14,966 nt of DNA, taken from positions 1-14,966 of the forward strand of contig JAIXMO010000133.1 in assembly GCA_025677825.1 (NCBI GenBank), in the 5' to 3' direction. The stretch is from Helicostylum pulchrum. Lineage: Eukaryota > Mucoromycota > Mucoromycetes > Mucorales > Mucoraceae. Numbering within the stretch: the stretch's first letter is position 1; every line of letters starts with the position of its first letter. Shown here piece after piece: positions 1 to 9,200 of this stretch. The position numbers and the translations under genes were made by a program. Under the pieces are notes generated by a model. The model was not told the origin of the DNA. It was given only the letters and a program-made list of their open reading frames with translations, and searched no databases.

Positions 1-517
1 TTTTAGTTCTGACAGGTCAGGTGCATTATCTCCAAATGCTCTCTTATTAAGGATTTGTAACAGGCAGTTGTAACGGTGTTTCAGTGAAACCTGTTTCTTT
101 GTCATTCTGTCAATACTAAAACTATTGATTATTCTACGGCCGCGATAGTCAGGATTGGAGATCAATCTGTTTCTTTGAATTGCTCTACTAACACCACTAA
201 TAGCTAAAAAAAAACCATTAATTAAAAACTGTAGATATCTTTATGCAATTAAAACACAGGATTAAGATTATGTTGTAGTTACCTGTTTGATGAGAATCTT
301 CTTCAATCCAAGACATATCATTTTCAGAAATATGGGGGCCAAACTGGTGATCGAATTGTGCCTTTAATTTTGTAATATCACCTCTCATTGATAATACTTC
401 ATTTTTAATTATCAATATGGCCTCTTCAATATTCTTTACAGAAGAGTTTAGGTTACTTGTATTAGGATAAGACATGATATTTGAATAAGAAACAAATTCA
501 GTTAGTTTGTAAAACAT
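1..517 (-). CDS. Unrecognised spliced gene, 5' part only (runs off left edge)
   Basis: I do not recognise this protein. Exon 1 runs from 517 (or from a second ATG at 472) down to 283. A GT-AG intron of 79 bases (282-204) follows, with a donor reading GTAACT and an acceptor preceded by a run of T's. Exon 2 starts at 203 and stays open to the window edge with no stop. Splicing joins the two parts in phase (G+CT gives Ala), giving about 146 residues from the upstream ATG. The N-terminal part (about residues 22-60 from the first ATG) is rich in charged and aliphatic residues spaced like a short coiled coil. Exon 2 is basic, with many Arg and Lys, which could suit nucleic-acid binding. The start is uncertain: the second ATG removes a 15-residue hydrophobic lead. 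The gene lies divergently to the tnp2-like gene at 1225, so it could be a second gene of the same mobile element or an unrelated host gene. Confidence 0.55.
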
Positions 518-1224
518 GGAAGAAATAGTAATGTACTGTTCCTTTAAATATTTACTTTTTTTTTTCGATCAAACATAAACCATGACGTGACAATATACAC
601 GTATAGATAGTACCGAGCTTTATCCCAAGTATTTCAACTAAAAAAAAACGCTAATTAAGTACATTTGATAAATGATGTAATACATTTTTTATAATAGTAA
701 ATGTTTCCTGGAATAAAGCCATTCGTACATCAAGTATCCAAAGTTCAATCAAAATTGATATTAAGTGCAACATCATTATCAAAATATACTTTATAATTTA
801 CAAAGTTTTTTTTTGTCCCAGTCAAAAGTGATAATGCAAAAAAAAAAAAAAAAAATTATGTCATTGTTCATTTGCATAAACATACTAGAGTAATGAAATT
901 ATGATATAATATTTCTTTATATTTTCCACTATCTCATCGACATGACACCATTTTAATTATATAATTATGCAATAATAGTTAATTAGGTGCAACTTTTTTT
1001 TAAAAACAAAATACAGAGAGTGATCCATCATGTCTACCATACCTCTTTTAGGTCATTAGACCAAAACGCGTAATAGATCCTACTAACAATTAACACCATC
1101 ATAACCTAAAATATCTAATATAAAAACCAGTTTAATTTAATAAAGATTCCATTAAGTTTGTTACCATCCTCTTTTTTTTAAAAAAAAAAACTTATCTTAA
1201 AAAATTACAACGCCAAAAAAAAAA
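518..1224. other. Divergent AT-rich intergenic region
   Basis: About 0.7 kb between two divergent genes. It is AT-rich, with several homopolymer runs, including about 16 A's near 839-855 and a T-run followed by an A-run near 1172-1190. I see no convincing open frame, RNA gene or repeat. It presumably holds both promoters, but no single box stands out. The ATG at 1225 is preceded by an A-rich stretch, which suits a fungal start context. Confidence 0.5.
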
Positions 1225-4200
1225 ATGTCTTCCAATTTATCTGCAGGCCGCGCCACCAAGAGATTAAGAATATCTCAGAATAATCATGTTTGTGATACTT
1301 GTGGTATATCCTTCGAGACTTATAGACAGTTGAATAATCACAAAAGAAACCATACCTCTTCTCCCATTGTTGATTTTGATGATACGCCAATGCAAGTCGA
1401 CCACGATGTTGCTGATATCGGTAGTATTAGTTGGGATTGTAAATGACTTTCCTGGTTTTTTTTGTTACTTACATTTCTATTATTGTAGTTGATTTCGATG
1501 CTCTTCGTTTGAAACGTAATGAAGAAAGATCTTATAAAAGTAGCTGTCAATTCTCTGATGATGACCAATCCCATGTATATGGCTCTAGTAACATTAGCGA
1601 AAATAGTTTTACGAAAACACAGTTGTTGAGCATGCATCTCTCACAGATCATCACACGAAACCAGATATCAAGAGCTGCATATAGAGAAATTGTTATGTTC
1701 GTCAATACTGCTCTTCGTGACTATGAAGAACTTAAGTTAGGTAGCCAAATAAAAATAATTTTCCGTTAATTTATAATAATACTTACTATAAACACCGTCT
1801 TTTAAATAGAAGAGACGCCCGTAAAAATATCTCATGGTGATGTCGTCGATGACTTGCTGAAATCAAAATTGAAGAATATCAAAGGCCATGAGTACTCAGT
1901 ATGTCCCACAGGTTGCAAGTTATACGGTTTAAATGAAACTACAACTGTATGTGAGCACTGTAATGAGAATCGTTTCAAAGGATTATCTCTGCAAGTCCCC
2001 AAATCGGTTATGAGTATCATGTCAATCGGCGATCTCCTCGCACAAATGTTATCAGATCCGAAAACTAATCAACTGTTGAAGTATCGATCTGAAAGAGAGA
2101 CAAACGACATTGGTGAGATTACAGATATATTTGACGGCCAAAACTACAAGGACTTGATCAGAAAAGGATTTTTCACCAACCCTAATGACATTGCTATTGG
2201 CCTTTTTACAGACGGTTTTGTGAATCAAAAAAAAGGAAAAACCAGTTATACCATCGTACACGTTATCGTTTTTAATTTTGATCCATCTATCAGGTAACAA
2301 TTTTATTGTGAGTATATATCCTATTTATACTAATAATTTTTTAGATATACAAATGAGTACTTACTACAATTGGCAATTCTTCCTGGAACCAAAAAACCAA
2401 AGGATCTTGATTCTTTTCTGAAACCTGTTGTTGATGAAATTAAAGATTTGTCTGAAAGGGGGCTTGTCATTAAAAATAATGCTGAAGAAATTTTACGATG
2501 TAAAGTACACCTCTTGCTTGCTTCTGGTGATATTCCAGCCGTTGCTGAAATGGCTCATTTGGGATCGCACAATTCGGTATACGGCTGCCGCATGTGTGAA
2601 TCGAAAGGTTTATCCCCTGACAACCGCTCTCACGGTAATGTATTTCCCAGACAGCAATGCTCCTATGAGGCCTATAAATGATTTCATATCTGGTAATCCT
2701 GTAAGTAAAAAAAAAATAGACATACCGCATAAGCTTTATAAAAAAAATACTAACCACAACTCGCTCGAATAATTGTAGGAAAAATCTATACGTAGCCCTA
2801 GTCTCTTTTCTACTATGTCCACCTTCTCTGGTTCCAGCATGTTCGGTCTTGACGAGTTGCATTTGATAGCAAGAGGCATCGGTAAACACGTTTACGAGCT
2901 GATCACTGTGGCTAATCTTCCCGCGAGCCAAGGGTCTATATTTTATTATACAAATGAGGACGGAACAAAAAATTCTGCGGATTATCCCTTTTACATTAAT
3001 CGAAACGACCTTAAATCAATTGGTGAAAGCATTGCAAAGTCAAGAAAATATATACCTACATCGTTCCAGGGAAGTTTTGACAATGTAATTGAAAAGACGG
3101 ATGGAACAAGACACGTAGATTGGTTAGATATATTATTAAGCTGCATTCATACAATTGTAGTTCCATATATTGAAGACGCCGCTACTAAAAAGGCATTGTT
3201 GTCGTTGGTAAAAGGTTGTGCACTCTCACTTCAATGGAACCTTACAGAACATATGCTAAACGAAATTCAAAGGTAAGTAAAAAACCAAACTTTTTTTTTC
3301 ACTGCAAGTATCTAACTGCCCTTTTTTATACAAATCAGCCATTTTGAACACTGGCTTAAATATCTCGCCCGCCAAGTGGATCAAAAGAAGTTGTCAAGAA
3401 GCGTGTTTAGGCCTGTTCAGCATTACCTGACCCATATCCCTTTTATTATCCGTCGACAAGGTCCGTTGCGAGCATATTCTACTAGATCTATGGAAAGAAC
3501 TATAGGTGTATTTTCGAAGTTGATAAAATCAAAAAGAAGTGGAGGAAAAAATGCCAGTAATTTGATCGAACGACTTGGGTTGCAAAGTTACATCAGTTCT
3601 GTTTTGGATATTGAAATGCTCATTAACTTGATTAAGCCTGCAACGTACTCCACTAACAGTTACATGAACCATCCGGAAGATCGAAATGGACCTCAGTTAT
3701 GGGAACCATTCTCAATGGTAACTATAAACGCTGATTCAGTAATTGAAGGTGTAAGTGGTGGCAGATTAGTCAAAGCAGTTAAAAGATATTACCTTCGTTC
3801 AAATTCTGCTGCTGGCTCTGTTGATTTCAACAACCTCAAAATAACTCTGGCGTCAAGACTTTGGATGAATTCAACCATTTTTTCTTCGTCAAGGTACAGA
3901 CAATTCAGAAACGAAACTAGTCGTGGAAATCATCACGTATTTTTTTCTGCTTTGGATAATAGGTATGTGTTATTGAGTATATATAAAGAATAGTACAATA
4001 TTTAAACTAACTTTTTTTTTTTGTAGGCAAAGAGAACGGTGGTTTGTTGGAACAGTTCTCTTTTACTTTAAGCATGTCTTGCCTGATTCCAGCATTCAAT
4101 TCCTTGCATTCGTAAGAGTAATGAAACAACATTCGACCGCTTCGTTTGATTCTTCAATCCCCATTGTAAAAAGAAACATCCCGGTTCTTGAACAACGTGG

Positions 4201-4369
4201 AGAAACAATAACACAAGAAAAATACGCTGTCATCAATATTTATGACATCACTCTTCAAGTTGGTCTCATTCAATGTCCAAATAACGCTCATCAGTTTTTT
4301 GTTATAGCGCCATATTTTGTATTTAACTCAAACCTCCGAGCTTCTGCTGGCAACATCTCTTTAATATAG
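1225..4369 (+). pseudogene. tnp2-type (Transposase_21-like) transposase with C2H2 finger; seven exons, one frameshift
   Basis: Exons are 1225-1438, 1489-1740, 1810-2293, 2345-2700, 2779-3272, 3339-3962 and 4027-4369. All six introns (50-78 bases) have GT-AG ends, and every junction keeps phase. The product would be about 921 residues. Residues 23-43 form a C2H2 zinc finger (C-x2-C-x12-H-x3-H). Residues 187-206 form a C-x3-C-x11-C-x2-C cluster, followed by a TDGF motif with Asp near 290, the LPGTKKPKDLDSFL stretch, a GDIPA motif and GCRMC. This order is typical of CACTA/Plavaka-like tnp2 transposases, in which the Asp of the TDGF motif is thought to be catalytic. One surplus A at 2637-2638 (about residue 415) shifts the frame. 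Upstream and downstream frames are each well conserved and rejoin exactly if that base is discounted, so the gene is recently broken or the base is a sequencing error. I could not find terminal inverted repeats, so a domesticated host gene is an alternative. Confidence 0.8.
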
Positions 4370-4644
4370 GTTCTAAAAAAAAAATCAACCGGTAACAAAA
4401 AAAAAAAAAAATATAGGAACATTTATCACATTCATGGTGTTGGAGACCAAATTTTCTATTTTTTAAAAAAAAACCTTTGACAATGATAACAAAAAAAATT
4501 AAAAAGAACGCAAAAGAATAAATACACATATATTTAAAAGCTATATTAAAAGATATTCAAGGTTCTTATGAAAAGGTTTTACTTTTGCATCGAGTATTAT
4601 TCATTTTAAAATCCTGTTACCAATGTTACCTTCATGGTAACAAG

Positions 4645-4863
4645 TCATTCTTCAATGCCATTGGCTACCCGTAAAAACATTGGTGTATTAGTTACCATAA
4701 AAAGATCCTGAGTACAACAGGTCCGCCATAGTGTACAATACTTATAAATAAGTGGCAAAAGGGTAACAGCTGTACGATCGGGAACGGCAATAAATATTCT
4801 TCTACCAGCCTTGTAACGATACCTTTGTTCATTTATACCAAGAGTGTTGTCTGTTGTATTCAC
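4645..4863 (-). pseudogene. Fragment resembling an IS1595/Merlin-type DDE transposase
   Basis: A 72-residue open stretch contains the motif VPDRTAVTLLPLIYKY. This resembles the PDR(T/S)A-x-TLLP-I segment that precedes the second catalytic Asp in ISXO2-like/IS1595 and Merlin transposases. The expected Ser-Asp and Trp-Tyr block does not follow cleanly in this frame, and there is no methionine start (the first codon is GTG). A possible acceptor TAG lies just upstream on the minus strand, so this may be a decayed exon. Nothing else of the family was found nearby. The assignment rests on one short motif and is tentative. Confidence 0.35.
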
Positions 4864-5011
4864 GTACTATACAGATATATAATTTAGATATACCTTTATA
4901 CACAAAGGCTATATAACAATATAATATTATTTATTTGGTATTTGGATCTGTATACTTCTTATCGAGTATATAAATTTAATGAAGAAATATAGTGTAACAG
5001 TTTATTTCTTC

Positions 5012-5100
5012 AAGTGATACAATAACCTACAAACAGTTCATTGTACTGAAGTGATACAATAATCTACAAACAGTTATTCTTCTAAAAAGTGATACAAGAA
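5012..5100. repeat. Short tandem repeat, period about 37-38
   Basis: Two near-identical units (5012-5038 and 5049-5075, one base different over 27) begin with AAGTGATACAATAA. A third, truncated unit starts at 5087 with AAGTGATACAAGAAG. The spacers between units differ. No function is evident. Confidence 0.75.
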
Positions 5101-5147
5101 GCACTTTGTCTTCAAAGCTTATTCATTCATATTTTCCCACATTATAT

Positions 5148-5195
5148 TCACTTATTTTCCTCACCATCAACTCACTTATTTTTCCCACCATCAAT
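5148..5195. repeat. Short tandem repeat, period 24
   Basis: Two imperfect copies (5148-5171 and 5172-5195) share TCACTTATTTT and ACCATCAA. A more diverged third unit may precede them at about 5120-5141. They lie directly upstream of the TATATAAGG box near 5240. Confidence 0.6.
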
Positions 5196-5445
5196 TAATG
5201 TTCCTTCAATGTCTTATTTATATTCTGAAAAGTATATATAAGGACCCATAATTTCCATTAAATAAAACACAATCATTTCAAGTCTGATAATCTTTCTGTT
5301 TAATTTTTTATTTTTGATATTTATTCTTTAAATATCATAGACACTAATAAATATAGCTTACTAAAAATACTTAGTGTCTCTTTGGTAAATGGTATAAATA
5401 CAACCTTAGAACAGGATTCTTATAATCCTCAGATCTCTTTTTATA

Positions 5446-5482
5446 CAGTGGGTACATAAATTGACCCACAAAACTTGTTTTT
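5446..5482 (+). repeat. Left terminal inverted repeat of Tc1-like element 1
   Basis: It pairs with 7000-7036 over 37 positions with one mismatch (seventh base). It is preceded by TA at 5444-5445. Confidence 0.93.
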
Positions 5483-5647
5483 AACGTATGTTTTAAATGG
5501 ATAAAGCTAGAAAGCCCAAATTTGAGAGTAATATACGTATGTAAATTCTGCATCATATCCTGTAGCTTATTTGGGTTTAAATCGGAGATTCGATCAGAAT
5601 TAGAAAAAAATGAAATTTTATTAAAAAAAAAGAGAAATGTCACGAAA

Positions 5648-6670
5648 TCAATATGTTGTATATCCACCTCTAGCATTGATAACAGCTTCAATTCTTTTAT
5701 GATAATTATTGTAATAATTATCCATATCATCCTTGGTAAATCTGTTCCATTCATAGTCAAATCTCTGCCATAATTCTTCGACATTTTTAGGCTTAAGCGG
5801 ATAACAATCTAGTCTTTTCTTTACATGATGCCAGAGGTGATCAATCGGATTAAGGTCTGGGCTACATGGCGGCCATTCTTTGGTGTAATTTATGCCCTGA
5901 TTATCCAGCCAATATTTACTAGTGTTTGAAGTATGGCATGTGGCACCGTCCTGTTGAAATACGACATCACTATGGGTAAGACCATAGTATCCCAATGTAT
6001 CGATATATGACGTCCGTAAAACATGTTGATAGAGGCCAGAATTCGTAGAATTCTCAAGTAAACGACATGCATAACCTGGTCCAAATGCTGTCATACAACC
6101 CCAGATCATTATTGATCCACCACCACCCTGTTTTTTACATTTGAAGTTGAACGGCCTAAGTTTTGCACCTTTCAAGACGTACGTATACTCGGCACCATCC
6201 GATCCCCAGATGTTTAGCTTGGTTTCATCTGAGAACACAACCTTCTTCCAGTCCTCTACTGTCCAGTCACGGTGTTCTTTTGCCTATTTATAACGTTTTT
6301 TCATATGTGTTATATCAATGGCGGCAGTTGAATACTTAAATCGACACCTAAAACCTAAGTCTTTAATGATTTTTCGAGTGGCATTATAGCTAATTGAATA
6401 ACCAACACTACATAAGTATTTATGAACATCACGAGCGGACTGTAAGGAACCAGATCGAAGCTTCAAACGTATAACTGTTTTAGTAAATTGTTTCACAATG
6501 CTGGGTCTTCCGGCAGGATGTCGAATATTATTTGGAATAATGCTTGATCTCATCCTGTTTACATGTGACTTTGAAACTCCTGTACGTTTTATAATGTTGA
6601 CAGTGGGCTCACCATTCAAAATAAGAGACTTGACGTCATCACGTTGACTTTGGCTGAGTTTATAAGGCAT
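5648..6670 (-). pseudogene. Tc1-like transposase with a single in-frame stop
   Basis: The frame from the ATG at 6670 to the stop at 5648 would encode 340 residues, the usual size for the family. It is interrupted only by a TAG at 6284-6286 (codon 129). Residues about 8-45 and 54-107 form the paired helix-turn-helix DNA-binding region with a GRPS linker. The DDE domain follows: FSDET (Asp148), a GGGGSIMIWGC block, FQQDGA (Asp241) and SPDLNPID (Asp277). The second and third acidic residues have 35 residues between them, and the third is Asp instead of Glu. The C-terminus ends in the family-typical ARGGYTTY. CAG to TAG would be a one-base change, but the original codon is not known. The protein would cut and paste the element at TA sites if read through. 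As it stands, the product is truncated before the catalytic domain. Confidence 0.9.
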
Positions 6671-6999
6671 AGTATTTTTAAAAAGCCGTTAAGTTTGGAG
6701 AGTGATAGTAACATGGGAAGTTTCGAAAATTTTGACGGTATTTATATCATGAGATAGAGAAAGGTTTAAATATTCTGATAGCACTAATGTATTTTTGATA
6801 CAACTACAAGCCAGCTGTAAATGATTTAATATTTAAATAATGCGGAAAATTAAAAAAATTCCGAATCACTTTATTTTTCTTACATAATGATTACGTCATA
6901 AAAATCAATTAAAATTTTACTTAAATTAAAATTCAGCCTCGTCTGCCTTTTCTGATATATGACTTGTATAGCTAGTACCATTATTCGCGGAAATATTTA

Positions 7000-7036
7000 A
7001 AAAACAAGTTTTGTGGGTCAATTTATGTAACCACTG
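7000..7036 (-). repeat. Right terminal inverted repeat of Tc1-like element 1
   Basis: It is the inverse partner of 5446-5482 and is followed by TA at 7037-7038. Confidence 0.93.
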
Positions 7037-7130
7037 TATAATAAAACACTTTAATCCAGTCTCACAGTATTTATACTTGACCCTCTCTTTTATTATATAT
7101 ATATCTTTATTCTACACTCCCATTTATCAC

Positions 7131-7309
7131 AACTCAGACATGAAAAAGCTATATAAACCTCTTGTGGAATCTGAGCTATGAAATAGTAAAGATTCAAAAA
7201 TAAAATAAAAACACAAAAGATACAAGAAAGTAATCAGTCGCAAAAGCAGATAAAAGTTTTATTTACGTGAAAAAGGTAGAGGTTTATATAGCTTTTTCAT
7301 GTCTGAGTT
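7131..7309. repeat. Perfect 32-bp inverted repeat across the outer LTR edge
   Basis: The arms are 7131-7162 and 7278-7309, identical in inverse orientation, separated by 115 bases. The left arm ends exactly at the base before the LTR terminus at 7163. The right arm lies inside the LTR and contains its TATATAAA box. Beyond the arms the similarity fades, with only scattered matches. The origin is unknown. Confidence 0.9.
7283..7290 (-). promoter_or_regulatory. Probable LTR TATA box
   Basis: The minus strand reads TATATAAA about 120 bases before the U5 end. A transcript starting some 25-30 bases downstream would begin near 7255 and give an R-U5 of roughly 90 bases. An AATAAA motif lies at 7258-7263. 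The same box is repeated, inverted, in the flanking arm at 7131-7162. Confidence 0.5.
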
Positions 7310-7556
7310 TACAGATAAAATAAGTGTGTTTGTGCCACGCTAAAGTGCCACACTTTCCATATCTAATTTCCTGCCGTGATTATATAATCCAGTCTTTCGG
7401 ACAAGACATGCAATTATAGAAATCCTCTAATCCTGTATCCAGACATCAGTTATTACTGGGCGATGTTGATAAGGCTTAGTTAAAATAAATATGTATTAGT
7501 CATAATGGTTAAAGTTGTGAGATAATCAAGTATGTGTAAATATATATGAGAATATA

Positions 7557-7583
7557 CTGTGAGGGGAAAAATGGTATGATCCG
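7557..7583 (+). repeat. Left terminal inverted repeat of Tc1-like element 2
   Basis: It is identical, inverted, to 9174-9200 over 27 bases and is preceded by TA. Confidence 0.93.
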
Positions 7584-7770
7584 ATTGTGAAATTACATGT
7601 TTTACTCCTGTTTTTTTGGTGTGTACTTTAAAACTTGGTAACTTATGTCATATTGGAAGATTCAAAGTGGCTTCTAAACAACATATTATTTGTAAAGAAC
7701 TATTTAGTAAAATACGAAATGTCAAGGAATAAAGTAAAATATCGAGTTTTATTAAAATATTGAAAATGTT

Positions 7771-8789
7771 TCAATAGCGAGTTGCTCCTCCGTTAGCCTT
7801 GATCACTTCTTCAGTTCGAGCTGGCATACTGTTAATGCATTTAAGACAGTCTCTCAAATAAATTTATATCATTCCTTCTCGATTCTATCTGCTAGTTCCT
7901 CCTTGGTTGTAGGACTTATTCGGTATTTATTTAGCCGACGCTGTAACTGATACCGCAGTCGTTTTAACGGATTCAAATTTGGAATTTGCAGGAGCCAGTA
8001 TAATACAGTATTCACAGAGAAACTATTGTTACTAAACCACTGTTTTGGAACCGTAGAAGCGTACGGGATTGCATTATTTGCTGGAAATGCATGGCATTTG
8101 GAGTCATGTCAAAGTGGTCGAGTGTGTCTATTAAAGATATACCTAAACTTTTCACATACTCCTTTGATTTAACGGCTCCATCAATAATTGGATTACCATA
8201 AAAAGATCCTTTTTCTGTTATGCAACTCCATAAGAGGACTCCTCCGCCATGTCCTTGTATTTGAGGCTCCATTTGATGAGGTCCCAAGATTTTGTCACCA
8301 TCTGACCAATAAAAAGAATTTCCATCTGATCCCCATCTATAAACTCAGGCGTCGTCAGAAAACACCTATTGACGCCACTGGTCCCTTGTATAATACTTAT
8401 GTATTTTAAGTCTCGGCCAGACAACGCCTCATGTTCTTTATACTAACGAAACTAGTTTTGACCTTCCTTTTAGCCTAGAGCCCAATTTTTCGGAGAGACT
8501 TTCGAATGCCACTCAATGACATCTCTACATTCTAGGAGCTCAAAAGCTCACGAACACCTCGAGAACCATCGAGCGCACCTGTTTAAAGCTGTCTTGCGGT
8601 ATAAGACTTGGTTGGATTGGTTATTTCACTTGGCCTTCCACCCCTGGTCACATGACCGTCACCTAAGTAAAGCTTCCTAAGGCGAGTCAGCATATTTTTG
8701 GAAACTATTGGATAACGTTTCCTAATGCTCGAGTCAGGCGCTCTACGGAATAGAAAAGACTTGATTGAATTCTTGAATTCAGATGACAA
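7771..8789 (-). pseudogene. Decayed Tc1-like transposase
   Basis: Pieces in different frames line up with a Tc1-like transposase over about 1.02 kb, the full family length. An N-terminal helix-turn-helix piece (8789-8583) ends in a GRPSEIT motif. Two overlapping middle pieces (8424-8218 and 8287-8012) contain DGDQMEI and GGGVLLWSC, then HFQQ followed by a broken second catalytic motif. A C-terminal piece (about 8039-7870) carries PNLNPLKRL and LQRRLNKY, where the catalytic acidic residue is replaced by Lys. A remnant ends in KANGGATRY and the stop at 7771. There are at least three frame changes and several stops, so it cannot make a working enzyme. Confidence 0.85.
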
Positions 8790-9173
8790 ATGAGGGGCCT
8801 TAATGTAATATTAAGCAGATATAGGAAAAGGGAGTTAAAATGACAAGCTCTGATGTACGAGACAGCTCCTTATAAACTTTTTTAATATTTTCAGCAAGAG
8901 CATATATATAAAATAACTCGGAGCAATTTTGAAATAGATCCAATATTCCTATCTGGAGGAAAGACGTTGAGATCCCATGTAATCGATTTAGTACATTTCT
9001 TAATTTATTGACACAAAAACTTTGATACTTGACCATTCAGCATGTTTTAAAGTTACCGTCACGCAAGGTATACTATTTAAAAGCAGAGACTTTTTTATAT
9101 AATCTCAAATATCACTCAAGTCTCGGAAAAAAAGAAATATGATTCAATTAATGTAAAATCTAAATTTTCCAAA

Positions 9174-9200
9174 CGGATCATACCATTTTTCCCCTCACAG
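9174..9200 (-). repeat. Right terminal inverted repeat of Tc1-like element 2
   Basis: It is the exact inverse of 7557-7583 and is followed by TA at 9201-9202. Confidence 0.93.

Larger units (their letters stand above)
4370..5445. other. Intergenic stretch with repeat debris
   Basis: No intact gene is visible. The left part is A-rich. A transposase-like fragment lies at 4645-4863 (minus), two short tandem repeats lie near 5012-5100 and 5148-5195, and two small hairpins occur at 5316-5336 and 5339-5379. Around 5238-5262 a TATATAAGG box is followed by an AATAAA-type signal. This layout resembles the promoter/R region of an LTR, but no LTR ends could be defined. Confidence 0.45.
5446..7036 (-). 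mobile_element. Tc1-like DNA transposon, complete (about 1.6 kb)
   Basis: The element is bounded by 37-bp terminal inverted repeats (5446-5482 and 7000-7036, one mismatch) that begin CAGTGG. It is flanked by TA on both sides (5444-5445 and 7037-7038), the target duplication expected for Tc1/mariner insertion. It holds one transposase frame on the minus strand (6670-5648). The non-coding arms are about 330 bases (transposase 5' side) and 165 bases (3' side). It sits 126 bp to the left of the chromovirus LTR. Size, ends and coding content are all normal for a Tc1-like element, apart from the stop codon in the gene. Confidence 0.93.
7557..9200 (-). mobile_element. Second Tc1-like transposon, decayed, nested in the LTR
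   Basis: Perfect 27-bp terminal inverted repeats (7557-7583 and 9174-9200) begin CTGTGAGGGG. They are flanked by TA at 7555-7556 and 9201-9202. The element of 1644 bp contains a broken transposase on the minus strand. It shares neither repeat sequence nor close protein sequence with the element at 5446, so it is a different subfamily. Confidence 0.92.

Noticed and set aside
2470..2931. 153-codon minus-strand frame
   Set aside because: It is antisense to exons 4-5 and an intron of the tnp2-like gene, and its composition is not protein-like.
4323..4529. Phe-rich minus-strand frame
   Set aside because: It arises from A-rich runs at the end of the tnp2-like gene; low-complexity artefact.
900..5445. 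CACTA-type inverted ends around the tnp2-like gene
   Set aside because: Scattered CACTA/TAGTG strings occur, but no pair extends into a longer inverted match.
7097..7110. TA-rich microsatellite near the LTR, considered as a regulatory site
   Set aside because: A simple AT repeat in an AT-rich region; nothing specific supports a function.
8800..9036. 78-codon minus-strand frame just upstream of the second Tc1-like transposase
   Set aside because: It has no family motif, lies in the non-coding arm of a decayed element, and the transposase start region is already accounted for at 8789.
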